DNA of 38,244 bases. It comes from Acidobacteriota bacterium (GTDB lineage Bacteria > Acidobacteriota > Vicinamibacteria > Vicinamibacterales > UBA8438). Numbering within the stretch: position 1 is the stretch's first letter; each line of letters opens with the position of its first letter. The notes under the pieces were generated by a model. That model had not been told where the DNA came from and did no database searches. It was given only the letters and a program-made list of their open reading frames with translations. Below are positions 25,121 to 34,303 of the stretch, one piece after another. Both the position numbers and the translations under genes were made by a program. The stretch covers positions 20,642-58,885 of the forward strand of contig PAUN01000036.1 in the NCBI GenBank assembly GCA_002712885.1. Direction: 5' to 3'.

Positions 25121-26235
25121 AACACCACCACAAACGATCCGGCCGGCCGGACAGCAATGGTCGGGACACTGCGCGCGGGGATCGGGCTCGAGCCGAGACC
25201 TTCCTCGCCGCGCGATCGACCCGCGCGGTCGAACACCTGCCAGTGCAGAGTGCCGCCGGATTGCCACCCGGGTCCATCGCCCCAGGCGAGCAGGATGTCG
25301 CCCCGTTCGTTCGACGCCACGGTGGCGTTTTTGCGGCGGAATTCGGCCTCGCCGGGAGGTGACACCGGGTCGTCGAGACGATCGACATCCGCGAAATAGA
25401 CCTGACCATCCGTTTCCCACGCCACCAGGGTGCCGTCCGGCCCGGCGCTCAATGTGGTGGTGGCGATCGGGCAGGCGTTGAGCTCCCACGGCTGGACCAG
25501 ATAGTCGGTAAAGGTGCGGCCCTGGTCGGTGCTGGTCAGCAGCCGCATGCCCCGGTGAATGTTCTCACCGGCTCCCCGGTAGGAGACGTACAGGACACCG
25601 GCATCGTCCGTGACCGTGCGCAGACCGCAGCACCCGCAGGCGCCTTCGGCGGCAGGACTGACCGCGCGTGGCAAATCGAACAGAGCGCCGTTCTCGCGCG
25701 ACACCGCCATATACACCCTACGCTGCGCGTCCTCCACCGGATCGGCATGCCAGAAGACATAGACGTTGCCGTCGCCATCGACGGTCACCGTGGGGGCCGT
25801 TTCCACCCCGCCTTCGTCCTTCATGGACAGCGTGTGCTGTGGCCCGAACGCGCCGGTGTGGTCTGACCGTGCGTAGTGGAAACGCGTGGGGTCCTTGTGG
25901 AACCAGGTGACATGCAGCAGTCCGTCGGGACCAATGGCGAGCTGTCCGCCATCGATCGGACCGAGCCCGCTGACCGAATGTGGATCGCTGTTGACCCGCT
26001 GCGGCGGCGACCAGTCGGTCGCATCTGCCGCACGGGTCACATGCCAGAGGTCGCCGCTGGTCATCGAGCCGGTGTAGTAGACGAGATGCAACGTGCCTGC
26101 ATCGTCGATCACGACCTGCGGGATGGAAGCGCCGTCTGGTGCCCGCAGCACGTCCACCTCGGGCATCGGTCCGGCGCATCCGACCAGCAGTGCGAGCGCC
26201 GCGAGCACGACCGCACGATTCAGGAACACAGGCAT
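25117..26235 (-). CDS. lipoprotein with sialidase-like beta-propeller
   Basis: This 372-residue protein is predicted to be a lipoprotein: signal peptide LNRAVVLAALALLVGCAG with lipobox LVGC. The ATG at 26235 is preferred over a TTG at 26253. The body is built of repeated propeller blades of the BNR/sialidase type: IPQVVIDDAGTLHLVYYTG, GQLAIGPDGLLHVTWFHKD, APTVTVDGDGNVYVFWHADP, LRTVTDDAGVLYVSYRGAG, with a STDQGRTF Asp-box in the fifth blade and IATTTLSAGPDGTLVAWET in the next. Cysteines cluster in GACGCCG and NACP, possibly for disulfides. No sialidase arginine triad can be assigned, so binding is as likely as catalysis. It is divergent from the M16 peptidase. Confidence 0.85.
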   Translation of the reverse strand: MPVFLNRAVVLAALALLVGCAGPMPEVDVLRAPDGASIPQVVIDDAGTLHLVYYTGSMTSGDLWHVTRAADATDWSPPQRVNSDPHSVSGLGPIDGGQLAIGPDGLLHVTWFHKDPTRFHYARSDHTGAFGPQHTLSMKDEGGVETAPTVTVDGDGNVYVFWHADPVEDAQRRVYMAVSRENGALFDLPRAVSPAAEGACGCCGLRTVTDDAGVLYVSYRGAGENIHRGMRLLTSTDQGRTFTDYLVQPWELNACPIATTTLSAGPDGTLVAWETDGQVYFADVDRLDDPVSPPGEAEFRRKNATVASNERGDILLAWGDGPGWQSGGTLHWQVFDRAGRSRGEEGLGSSPIPARSVPTIAVRPAGSFVVVF

Positions 26236-26370
26236 CTCTGAAGGATAGTCCAAAGACGCCGGGGAGGGTCACCCGCTCCGACACCCATCTCTTGCGACAC
26301 CCGCTCGGCGCGGATAGGCTCGTGGCTGCGGTCGGTCCACCGTCGGATCGGGCGCGATGGGAGGAATTAG

Positions 26371-29226
26371 ATGTTGACCAGTGCCAGGGGCTTCGCGCGC
26401 CGGATATTCGGAGTATGGGTCGCCGGCGTGCTGGTGTCGGCCTGCGCGGCCGACGACACGCCAATCGCACCACGACCGACGACCGATTTCTCGATTCCAT
26501 TCGAGCATTTCACCCTCGACAACGGGCTGGAGGTGGTGCTGCATGCGGACCACTCGGACCCGATCGTCGCCGTGGCGACCATCATGCACGTCGGGTCCAG
26601 CCGAGAGCGCCCCGGCCGCACTGGATTCGCCCACTTCTTCGAGCACGTCTCGTTCAACGACTCGGAAAACGTGCCGGTGGGCGCGAACCGCAAGCTCATC
26701 CCGGAACTGGGCGGCACGCGCAACGGCGGCACCAGTTCCGACATGACCATCTATTACGAGGTGGTACCAAAAGACGCCCTCGAGAAGATTCTGTGGATCG
26801 ACTCGGACCGGCTCGGCTACATGATCAACACCGTTACCGACGCGGCGCTGGAACGAGAGAAACAGGTCGTCAAGAACGAAAAACGACAGCGGGTCGACAA
26901 CGCGCCATACGGACACACGCAGATGGTGCAGCGCGCCGCGTTGTACCCCGAAGACCATCCGTATCACTGGACCGTCATCGGCTCGTTGGACGACCTGCAG
27001 AACGCCACGCTCGACGACGTGCAGTCGTTCTACAACCGGCTCTACGGCGCCAACAACGCCACGCTGGTCATCGCCGGCGACATCGACCTCGTGGAGACGA
27101 AGGCCCGGGTCCAGTATTGGTTCGGCGAGATACGGCGCGGCCCGAAGGTCAGAGCCCCGTATCCGCAGCCGGTCTATCTCGAGGCCTCCCGGTCGCTGAT
27201 GTATGAGGACAACTTCGCCACCCTGCCCGAACTGCAGATCGTCTTCCCGACGGTCGAGCAGTATCACGAGGACGCCTACGCGCTCGACATCCTGGCTGAC
27301 CTGCTGGCTGACGGCAAACAAGCGCCGCTCTACGAGGTCATGGTCGAGGAACGCCAACTCGCGCCGAACGTGACCGTGCGCCACGCGGTGGCCGAAATCG
27401 CCGGAGAGCTTGTGGCCCGGGTTCGCGCGAATGCCGGAACAGACCTGAACGACGTACTGGCGGCGGTCGAGGAAGGCCTGGCGCGCTTCGAACGCGAGGG
27501 CGTGCACCCCATCGCCCTTGAGCGGGCCAAGGTGCGAGCCGAGCGGGCCCTGCACGACGGCATGGGGAGCGTGCTGGACAAAGCGTTTCTGCTCGCCGAG
27601 TTCAACGAATTCACCGGTGACCCTGGCTACATCACGACCAGCGCCGAGCGTACGCTGGCGGTCACCGCCGATGACGTGTTGGATGTGTACGACCGTTACG
27701 TGAAGGGCCACACCTCGGTGACCACGAGCTTCGTCCCTCGTGGTCAGTCGGACCTGGCCGTCGACGGCGCCGAACCGGCCGTGGTCGTCGAGGAGGAGAT
27801 CGTCCCGGGAGCCGAGGCCGAAGTCTCACAAGGGGTGGAGGCTGACTACCTGCGGACGAGAACCGATGCGGATCGGTCGGAGCCACCGCTGGGCGAGGCG
27901 CCGCTCATCTCCGCGCCGCAAGTCTGGCAGGCGACACAGGCGAATGGGTTGACCGTCTATGGTATCGAGTCAGACGAGGAAGCGCTGGTCGCCTTCGACC
28001 TGACGCTGCCAGGAGGTCAGCTCGGCGACCCGCCCGGCAAGACCGGGGTCGCCGGTCTGCTGGCATCGCTGATGATGGAGGGCACGGCCCGCCGAACCCC
28101 GGCGGAACTGGAAGAAGCCATCGACCTGCTTGGTGCGCGCATCAACGTCGTCGCCGGGCGGGAATCGATCCGCGTCTCGGGCAGCACGCTAGCCCGCACC
28201 TTCGAACCGACGATGGCGCTCGTCGAGGAGCTCATCCTGGCGCCGCGGTGGGACGAGACTGAGTTCGAACGACTTGAGCGCGAGCTGGAAACCCGCCTGC
28301 GGGACCAGGCAGGCAGTCCCACCGCCATTGCCAACAACGTCTTCGGTCGGGTGCTCTACGGCGAGAGTCACGCGTTCGCGAATCCACCCGCCGGCACACC
28401 AGACACCGTAGCCGGGATCGAGCTGGATGACCTGAGGCGCTATGCCTCAGCCTACTTGTCGCCAAGTAGCGCGAGCTTTCACGTGGTCGGTGCGGTGTCT
28501 CAGGAAACGGTTCAGCAGACACTGGCGGGGCTCACTGAACGCTGGCCCGCGCAGCCGGTCGCTATCCCCGACCAGCCGGAGCCGCCGGAGGCGCCCGGCC
28601 AGACGGTGTATTTCGTCGACGTGCCGGGCGCCAAGCAGTCGGTGCTGCAAGTAGGACGGCTGGCGTTGTCGGCCACCGACCCCGATTACACCCGTCTCGA
28701 CTTCGCCAACGAGCGTCTCGGGGGTAACTCGAGCGGTCGTCTGTTCCAGTTGCTGCGGATAGACAAGGGCTACACCTACGGCGCCACGTCAGGTCTGGTC
28801 GATACCGTGGAGGTGGGACCCTGGATGGCACGTACCAGCGTCCGTGCCAACGTCACCCTCGAGTCACTCGAGCTCCTGAGGGATCAGATCCGGAACTATG
28901 CCGCCACGTTCACCGAGGAGGACGTGGAGGTCACGAAGAACCAGGTCATCAAAGGCAATGCCCGCGCCTTCGAGTCGCTCGGCGCCAAGTTGGGGCTGCT
29001 GCGCCAGATGAGCCGCTATGGCCTCCCGGCCGACTTCCGGGAACGCGATCAGCAGACGCTGCTCGCGATGACTCTCGCGGATTTCCGGGAGGTCATCGAG
29101 ACCCACCTGGACGAAAACCGGATGATCTACGTCGTCGTGGGTGATGCCAACACCCAGCTCGGCCGGATGGGCGAACTGCGCTACGGAGATCCGGTCGTGC
29201 TGGATCTCTACGGGCGACGTTTCTAG
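26371..29226 (+). CDS. double-length M16 (insulinase-type) zinc peptidase, lipoprotein
   Basis: This 951-residue protein contains two fused M16 units. The ATG at 26371 has GGGAGG 7 nt upstream. It opens with a lipoprotein signal (IFGVWVAGVLVSAC, lipidated C25). The first unit (about 45-460) carries the inverted zinc motif H88-F-F-E91-H92 and a distal glutamate in ALEREKQVVKNEKRQ, so it is catalytic. The second unit (about 505-940) begins QANGLTVYGIESDEEALVAF, lacks HxxEH, and contains the R/Y-type substrate motif region GGNSSGRLFQLLRIDKGYTY. This is the usual active plus inactive arrangement for chamber-type periplasmic M16 peptidases that degrade unfolded peptides. A second-unit GxxG stretch (PGKTGVAGLLASLMMEGT) replaces the active-site helix. 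Confidence 0.95.
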   Translation: MLTSARGFARRIFGVWVAGVLVSACAADDTPIAPRPTTDFSIPFEHFTLDNGLEVVLHADHSDPIVAVATIMHVGSSRERPGRTGFAHFFEHVSFNDSENVPVGANRKLIPELGGTRNGGTSSDMTIYYEVVPKDALEKILWIDSDRLGYMINTVTDAALEREKQVVKNEKRQRVDNAPYGHTQMVQRAALYPEDHPYHWTVIGSLDDLQNATLDDVQSFYNRLYGANNATLVIAGDIDLVETKARVQYWFGEIRRGPKVRAPYPQPVYLEASRSLMYEDNFATLPELQIVFPTVEQYHEDAYALDILADLLADGKQAPLYEVMVEERQLAPNVTVRHAVAEIAGELVARVRANAGTDLNDVLAAVEEGLARFEREGVHPIALERAKVRAERALHDGMGSVLDKAFLLAEFNEFTGDPGYITTSAERTLAVTADDVLDVYDRYVKGHTSVTTSFVPRGQSDLAVDGAEPAVVVEEEIVPGAEAEVSQGVEADYLRTRTDADRSEPPLGEAPLISAPQVWQATQANGLTVYGIESDEEALVAFDLTLPGGQLGDPPGKTGVAGLLASLMMEGTARRTPAELEEAIDLLGARINVVAGRESIRVSGSTLARTFEPTMALVEELILAPRWDETEFERLERELETRLRDQAGSPTAIANNVFGRVLYGESHAFANPPAGTPDTVAGIELDDLRRYASAYLSPSSASFHVVGAVSQETVQQTLAGLTERWPAQPVAIPDQPEPPEAPGQTVYFVDVPGAKQSVLQVGRLALSATDPDYTRLDFANERLGGNSSGRLFQLLRIDKGYTYGATSGLVDTVEVGPWMARTSVRANVTLESLELLRDQIRNYAATFTEEDVEVTKNQVIKGNARAFESLGAKLGLLRQMSRYGLPADFRERDQQTLLAMTLADFREVIETHLDENRMIYVVVGDANTQLGRMGELRYGDPVVLDLYGRRF

Positions 29227-29289
29227 CGGCCGGCTTGAGACAGAACTTCAGCTTCTAGCACCGCGGGGGACTCGTCCTCCCCGAAGACG

Positions 29290-29960
29290 GTGCACCAGCG
29301 GCGCATCCTGAGGGACCACGCCGTCGGCGCCCTCGATATCGGCCTCTCCCAATTTCACGGCACCAGCCGTGACCCACGGTTCCTTCCGAACATCCCCGGT
29401 GGCGAGGCGGCCCGTCGCGCCCTGCTTGGCGTGCTCCTGGCTGGCGTCGCGCTCCTCCTGGTCTACGACGTCATCGACTAGACCGGAATCGATCTGCAGA
29501 TCACATCTGGCGGCTAGCTGTGTAAGGTTGAAGCGATCAACCGGTCGGACCAAGGCGATCGCTACACCGCGTTGACCGGCGGGGTCGAGTACACCTTCGC
29601 CAACATGGCGGCCACCGGGATTGATCTGGGCGTCCTGACGGAATACGCGTTTGACGAGCGGGCGCTCACACCGTTGGAGGACGACGTCTTTGTCGGGGCG
29701 CGACTCGCCTTCAAGACGTGTCAAGCACCCAGGTCCTCGGCGGCGCGGCGATCGATCGGGAAAGCGGCGCCAGCTTTATCAACGTGGAGGCCAGCCGACG
29801 CGTCGGCGACCGGTGGACCGTCGACCTCGAGTTCCGCGGCTTCGTCAACGTCCCGCCGGATGATCTGTTTCTGTACGGGATCCGAAAAGACGACTACCTC
29901 CAGACCAGCTGGACATGGCACTGGTCCGCATCGGGCACCCTCAACTATCAACCTTTCTTG
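29290..29960 (+). pseudogene. outer-membrane beta-barrel protein, inactivated
   Basis: The 823-bp gap between two plus-strand genes holds a decayed gene. In the frame of 29290 one can read ALDIGLSQFHGTSRDPRF, then VYDVID, TAG (29479-29481), TGIDLQITSGG, TAG (29515-29517), LCKVEAINRSDQGDRYTAL, GGVEYTFANMAATGIDLGVL, DDVFVGARLAFK. The reading then shifts by one base near 29712-29718 and continues SSTQVLGGAAIDRESGASFI, NVEASRRVGDRWTVDLEFRG, DDLFLYGIRKDDYLQ. Alternating beta-strands ending in aromatic residues and the run of blocks match a barrel-forming outer-membrane family with 'GG[WF].WKLEAI' and 'G.EYTF' blocks. Two nonsense codons and a frameshift mean it is not functional. The 5' end is lost after the M16 gene. 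Confidence 0.65.
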
Positions 29961-30049
29961 AACGACGACAACGCCCGACGGTGGCACGGGGCCAAGCCGG
30001 GAGATATGATGCGGCATCTTGTGTCGCGACTCCCGTTCGAGGTCACCCC

Positions 30050-32611
30050 ATGACAACACCCGCCACCGTGCTCCAACGTGTCACCGTGCATACCGTCACG
30101 TCGAAGGACACGCTCGAAGCCCACCCGGTCGAACTGCCTGACTACGAACGTGGGCGCTTCGACGACATCGCGTTCATGACCGCGATGAACCTCTGCCTCA
30201 TGGGGAACTATGCCCAGACCGGGCATTTCGGAGGTCCGTTGGCGTACACGCCCTACAACGTGGCCTGCCACCTGGCGGGACCCGATCTGGGAGGACTACG
30301 TTACGACCTGCGCAACCCCAAATTCCCGTACTCGGACAAGTTCATGCTCTCGGGCGGTCACAATATTCCGACCTGCTACGCGCTGTGGATGATTCTGTAC
30401 GAGGCGCTTCGACAACAGCATGTGGCGACCGGCGATGACCGGTTCGCAGTAGACCCGAACGTGGCGATTCTGCCGATTGACGCGCTCGGGTTCCGTCGCG
30501 GCGCCGGCGCCCTCAAGACGCTCCTGGCGCAGAACGGCCTTACCGACCATCGGCTCTTCGCCGACGCGAAGCTTCGCGGCATTCGCTCCCTGGCCGGCCA
30601 CGCCGAGACCACCGACGTGACGAACGACGTCAACGGCGGTCCCTCGGGCATCGGCATCGCGACGGCCGCCGGCAAGGCGGTGTTCTGGGACTACATCGGG
30701 GCGAGTGCCGACCTCAAAGTGATCGCGCTGGAAGGCGAATTCGCGTTGACCGAAGGCCACGCCCAGGAACTCAAGAGCATTGCGCTCTCACAACAGGTCG
30801 GGAAACGTCTGCGGGTCCTGCTGTCGATGAACAACGCGGGGATCGACGACACCCTGATCGGCGGCGTCATCAAGCCGCGGTACACGGACTACGACATCGC
30901 CCAACAGTGGGTGTCGTGGGGGTGGAACGTCTTTCAGGTGGACGACGCAAACGACTTCGACCAGGTCATCGCGGCGCTCAAGACGATGGAGGAGTGGCCC
31001 GCCGATGACCGCCGACCGATGATTTTGGTCGGCCCGACCACCAAGGGGTGGTGGCCGGCCGCGCAGGACGGCAAGGTGAGCGGACAGAGCCAGGTGATCA
31101 GCTATCCGTCTCATCCCTACGGGATGAAGATGAACAGCGGGTATTTCCTCGCGCTGGCCGAGTCGTTCGAGCACAGGTACGGCATTACGTTCGACGGTAT
31201 CCGCGACGGGGTGCCGGAGACCGACGCGGCGCGCCTGATCCAGTTCAAGACGAACATCGACACGTTGATGTCGGTGATGGAGCGCCAAGACGGACTGCGG
31301 GCGTGGGTCGCCGAACGGGTGATCGACATCGCAGCGAAGGTGGACCACGCACCCTCACTCAGAATCGACCCGACGACGAACCCGTTCCTTGACGATCGCT
31401 TGAAGGTAGAGAACCTGCCGACCGAGGCCCAAGACGTGGCGGTCACGAACCCGCACACGGGCGAAGAGGTCACACGCCGCATCACACTGTTTCACGACGC
31501 CGGCGCCAAGAAGGGACCGCGACGAGCCATCAGCGAGATCGGCGCGTGGCTCAACTACGTGACCAGCGGCCGTTTCCTGACGATGGCCGCGGACCTGTCA
31601 GGGTCGATCAACATTGAGAACGCGAATCTGCTGGGCCACTACGACCCGGTCGACAATCCGTATGGCACGCGGCTCAAAGCGGCGATTCAGGAAGCCGGCA
31701 ACGCGTCCACGATTGTGGGTCTGGTCAGTCAGAACGCCTCACCCGATCCGAAGAAGTACGCGGGGGTCTGGGGTATCTCCGGGACATACGGCGCATTCAC
31801 GCCGCTGATGTACACCCCGGCTCGCGTGTTTTCGCAGATGAACCAGGACAGTCCGTTCGAGCTCGGCATCTTGCACGTGCTCGCGGGTCACTCCGGTCCG
31901 GAGACCGCGGCGGACGCCCGCACTCATTTCGGGATCTTCGCACCGCAAACATGGACCCTGCTCCCGCGCGGTCACGTCATCAATCTCTATTTCTGGGACT
32001 ACAACGACGTCGCCGCCGGTTACTTCGCGGCCGTCCAGAAAGCGATCGAAATCAAGGAAATTGGCATCATCGTGATTCACGTCGCACGACCGGACTTCGC
32101 GGTCGCCGACCGTTCGACGTTCGCCGACGCTGACCTCACGGCCGCATCCAAGGGGCTGTACTTGATTCGAGACTTTGACGGCGTCACGCCGCCGATGGGA
32201 ACGGTGTTCGTCCAGGGCTCAAGCTCGACGACCAACCTCGTAGGCGTCTTGCCGCGACTCAAAGAGGCCGGAATCAACGTGCGTGTCGTGTCCGTCATCA
32301 GCACCGAACTGTTCGGTTTCCAGCCCGAGTCGTATCAACAGAGCATTCTTCCGGCGTCCTCACGCTATGACTGTATGGTCGTCAGCACGATGACCAAACG
32401 GGTGCCCCCCATTCCCAACCTGGGCCCAATCACCGAAGACTACTCGCTCTACGCCGATTTCGATGACCGGTGGAGAAGCGGGGGCTCGGAAACCGACGTC
32501 ATTGCCGAATCCCACCTCGACCAAGAGTCGATCTACCAGGGCGTCGTCCGTTTTGCCAGGGAGCGCGAGGCGCGGCTGGAGCGGCAGCGGGGCGCGCTGA
32601 GGGCGCTCTAA
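30050..32611 (+). CDS. large divergent transketolase-like ThDP-fold protein
   Basis: This 853-residue cytosolic protein has transketolase-type domains. The start at 30050 has GAGG 8 nt upstream; the frame continues upstream into the pseudogene. The N-terminal (pyrophosphate-binding) domain shows TGHFGGPLAYT (57-67, like 'GHpGaplG'), GGPSGIGIATAAGKA (196-210, like 'GplGqGia.AvG.A') and LEGEFALTEGHAQE (227-240) in place of GDGEL.EG.vwE, followed by NNAGIDD (261-267). The second domain starts near 495, with AADLSGSIN (513-521) like 'ADLagSN'. The site of the catalytic glutamate (GIrEHaM) reads VGLVSQNAS (556-564). The protein is some 190 residues longer than standard transketolase; extra segments lie at about 335-480. 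Activity on sugar phosphates is uncertain. Confidence 0.85.
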   Translation: MTTPATVLQRVTVHTVTSKDTLEAHPVELPDYERGRFDDIAFMTAMNLCLMGNYAQTGHFGGPLAYTPYNVACHLAGPDLGGLRYDLRNPKFPYSDKFMLSGGHNIPTCYALWMILYEALRQQHVATGDDRFAVDPNVAILPIDALGFRRGAGALKTLLAQNGLTDHRLFADAKLRGIRSLAGHAETTDVTNDVNGGPSGIGIATAAGKAVFWDYIGASADLKVIALEGEFALTEGHAQELKSIALSQQVGKRLRVLLSMNNAGIDDTLIGGVIKPRYTDYDIAQQWVSWGWNVFQVDDANDFDQVIAALKTMEEWPADDRRPMILVGPTTKGWWPAAQDGKVSGQSQVISYPSHPYGMKMNSGYFLALAESFEHRYGITFDGIRDGVPETDAARLIQFKTNIDTLMSVMERQDGLRAWVAERVIDIAAKVDHAPSLRIDPTTNPFLDDRLKVENLPTEAQDVAVTNPHTGEEVTRRITLFHDAGAKKGPRRAISEIGAWLNYVTSGRFLTMAADLSGSINIENANLLGHYDPVDNPYGTRLKAAIQEAGNASTIVGLVSQNASPDPKKYAGVWGISGTYGAFTPLMYTPARVFSQMNQDSPFELGILHVLAGHSGPETAADARTHFGIFAPQTWTLLPRGHVINLYFWDYNDVAAGYFAAVQKAIEIKEIGIIVIHVARPDFAVADRSTFADADLTAASKGLYLIRDFDGVTPPMGTVFVQGSSSTTNLVGVLPRLKEAGINVRVVSVISTELFGFQPESYQQSILPASSRYDCMVVSTMTKRVPPIPNLGPITEDYSLYADFDDRWRSGGSETDVIAESHLDQESIYQGVVRFAREREARLERQRGALRAL

Positions 32612-32620
32612 CGGAGCGAG

Positions 32621-33205
32621 TCAGCCGGCGGATCTGAGGGCGCGCCGTTTGCGCAGCCAGCGGACCCCGACATACAGGGCGACGGTGAGCGCGAGTCCCG
32701 CCCCGATCGCGGGGTAGTGCCTCTGGAGGGTGGCGAGCGCCTGGTCACCCAGACGCACGGCGAGATACGCTTCGGCCCCGAATCGAATCAAGCGTCCGAC
32801 GAACACAGCGGACGCGAACCGGGCCCAGGGCATTCGGACACAGCCAGCCACGAGCATGAACACCTTGGTTGGCAGCGGCGGGGGCGCCAGCACCGCCACC
32901 AGCATCGCCAGCACGTCGTTCTCGCGAACCTTGGTCGTCACCCACTCTCGCTTCGCGGGGTCGAGCCGACGCATGGCGACCTCGCCGCCCGTGAGCCCGA
33001 CACGATAGAGCACCAGGCACCCGAGGGTGGAACCGACGGCCGCGGTCAGCGCAATCAAAAGAAACAGCGACGGCTGCTGCCAGGCGAGCAGAAGGAGAAC
33101 GATGTCGACCCCACCCGGCAACGGCACGCCGGCCGAATCGAGGAGCGCAATCAGAAACAGGCCGGGGAGACCGAGCAACAGAAGGGTATCGCGGAGTCCG
33201 TCCAT
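32621..33205 (-). CDS. DedA/VTT-family membrane protein
   Basis: This 194-residue inner-membrane protein of the DedA/VTT (SNARE-associated Golgi) family contributes to lipid flipping or envelope homeostasis in characterised members. It has four to five hydrophobic segments: LGLPGLFLIALLDSAGVPLP, LFLLIALTAAVGSTLGCLVL, AMLVAVLAPPPLPTKVFMLV, and AIGAGLALTVALYVGVRWL. The family re-entrant signature is seen in LDSAGVPLPGGVD ('E....P.Pse.ll') and in APPPLPTKVFMLVAGCVRM ('R.iP.vR..ipi.aG'). It closes with a basic tail. The stop is 9 bp from the convergent transketolase stop. A perfect TATAAT lies 16 nt upstream of the ATG on the minus strand (33221-33226), without a recognisable -35. Confidence 0.87.
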   Translation of the reverse strand: MDGLRDTLLLLGLPGLFLIALLDSAGVPLPGGVDIVLLLLAWQQPSLFLLIALTAAVGSTLGCLVLYRVGLTGGEVAMRRLDPAKREWVTTKVRENDVLAMLVAVLAPPPLPTKVFMLVAGCVRMPWARFASAVFVGRLIRFGAEAYLAVRLGDQALATLQRHYPAIGAGLALTVALYVGVRWLRKRRALRSAG

Positions 33206-33269
33206 GTTCAGCAGCGCCTGATTATAGTGGCTCTCGTGCTATTCTCCGGGTCGACGGCCATCTCCCGAC

Positions 33270-33458
33270 ATGCTGAGAATCATCAATCGCGTGCTGGCGT
33301 TTGGTGTGGCCACGCTCGTAGCTGCCGCGTTGTTCGTGACCGGGGTCGCCATCTGGTCGTGGTGGGAACCGGCGGCCCCGCAAGTGGGCGACGCACCCGG
33401 ATCATCACCGGCGCCGACCGGGCAGGCTCCCATCCCGTCGACCCCGCCGCTACGCTGA
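33270..33458 (+). CDS. small single-pass membrane protein, unknown function
   Basis: This 62-residue product has a short basic head (MLRIINR), one hydrophobic helix (VLAFGVATLVAAALFVTGVA, then WSWWEP) and a proline/serine/alanine-rich tail of about 30 residues. No Shine-Dalgarno is evident. Composition and topology look protein-like, but no homologue is recalled. It is divergent from dedA with 64 bp between starts. The 186 bp that follow up to 33645 hold no further gene I can support. Confidence 0.5.
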   Translation: MLRIINRVLAFGVATLVAAALFVTGVAIWSWWEPAAPQVGDAPGSSPAPTGQAPIPSTPPLR

Positions 33459-33644
33459 CTTTTGCCTTTCTGCCGGTGCCCTGATATCCTTGTGTTCGGA
33501 TTTCAGCGCGGTCTTGTGGCGGGTACGCCCGTCAATATTTCAAGAGCCGACGGGTCTTCCAACCGCTACCCCACAGCGTGTCGTTCTCGACAGACCCGCT
33601 TGTCTGGTCAGGCCGGGCCCCATCTCGCTCAGGGAGGTGTGAAT

Positions 33645-33917
33645 TTGGCAACACGTGGACGACCAACCCAACAGAAACGGCAACGAGAGCGCGCTCGGCA
33701 AGAACAGCGCAAGATGAAAGATGTTCGCCGCCAGGACGCGAAGGAACGCAAAGAAGCGGCGCCTCCCCGGATCAGTGGCGGCGACCCGGATCTCGAGGGT
33801 ATGGTCGCCGGCCCCCAGCCACTGAACGAGTGGCAGGTCGAAGGGTTGGCCGCCTTCGAAGCAGAAGACGCCGACGAAGAAGAGGGTGCCGCCAGCGCGA
33901 CGTCCGACAACAGCTGA
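33645..33917 (+). CDS. small basic/acidic two-part protein, unknown function
   Basis: This 90-residue protein starts at a TTG (33645) with GGGAGG 9 nt upstream; the frame is open further upstream, but nothing there looks coding. Residues 1-40 are extremely basic (TRGRPTQQKRQRERARQEQR, KMKDVRRQDAKERKEA), probably helical and nucleic-acid or ribosome associated. The second half is acidic (EGLAAFEAEDADEEEGAAS). A basic N-half of the type 'RGRPT..KRqrEkaRqeR...Ka.rR' recurs in short proteins of Acidobacteriota and related groups; the function is not known to me. Its 3' end meets the composite pseudogene on the other strand. Confidence 0.6.
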   Translation: MATRGRPTQQKRQRERARQEQRKMKDVRRQDAKERKEAAPPRISGGDPDLEGMVAGPQPLNEWQVEGLAAFEAEDADEEEGAASATSDNS

Positions 33918-34303
33918 GTCGACAGGGCCGTCCGGCCCGTCAGTGAACGACAGGTAGAAGCCTGACGTGAAGAACTCTCCTGGGCAGGTCGGGGTCAGCG
34001 GGAGTGTGCCAAGCCGGCGCTCACGCAACAGCAACCGGCCGCGTTCCAGCCATATCGAATACTGCGAACCCACCTCGGCGCTGTAGTAGTCGCCGGCGAA
34101 TCGCCCCAGTTCTTCGGGCGCGGGACGCCAGTGCGGCTCCTGACGGTAGCGGCCACCGACCAGTCCACTGAGCTTGAGGGTCGCCGAACCGCCCGTTCGA
34201 TCAAAAGTACCGACCGTCGCGGACCCGGCCAATCGAAAGCGGTCCGCCCCGGCTGGCAGGAGGGTGCCATTCGCGCCGCCCGTGAGAATCGTGAGCGAGC
34301 CAT
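33895..34303 (-). pseudogene. C-terminal fragment of a serine hydrolase
   Basis: Reading from about 34303, the frame gives DGSLTILTGGANGTLLPAG, ATLKLSGLVGGRYRQEPHW, PEELGRFAGDYYSAEVGSQY, SIWLERGRLLLRERRLGTLP and FTSGFYLSFTDGPDGPVDSA. This matches the beta-rich domain that follows the catalytic domain in many beta-lactamase-fold hydrolases ('L..yaGeYyS.El...y.v..e.g.L.l'). No catalytic domain is present: upstream the sequence switches to a permease in a different frame. The far end runs into the tail of the small plus-strand gene at 33917. The frame stays open to 33540, but those residues are antisense to that gene. Confidence 0.6.

Noticed and set aside
26269-27711. Minus-strand frame of 480 codons
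   Set aside because: Antisense to the M16 peptidase, which has a complete zinc motif, signal and ribosome site.
29479-29517. Two in-frame TAG codons as possible stop-codon recoding
   Set aside because: A frameshift farther on in the same gene, and normal TAG stops in other genes here (for example the uridine kinase and batE), favour a pseudogene.
33540-34232. 230-codon minus-strand frame as an intact gene
   Set aside because: Its first part is a hydrolase tail without catalytic domain, and its last part is antisense to the small gene at 33645-33917.
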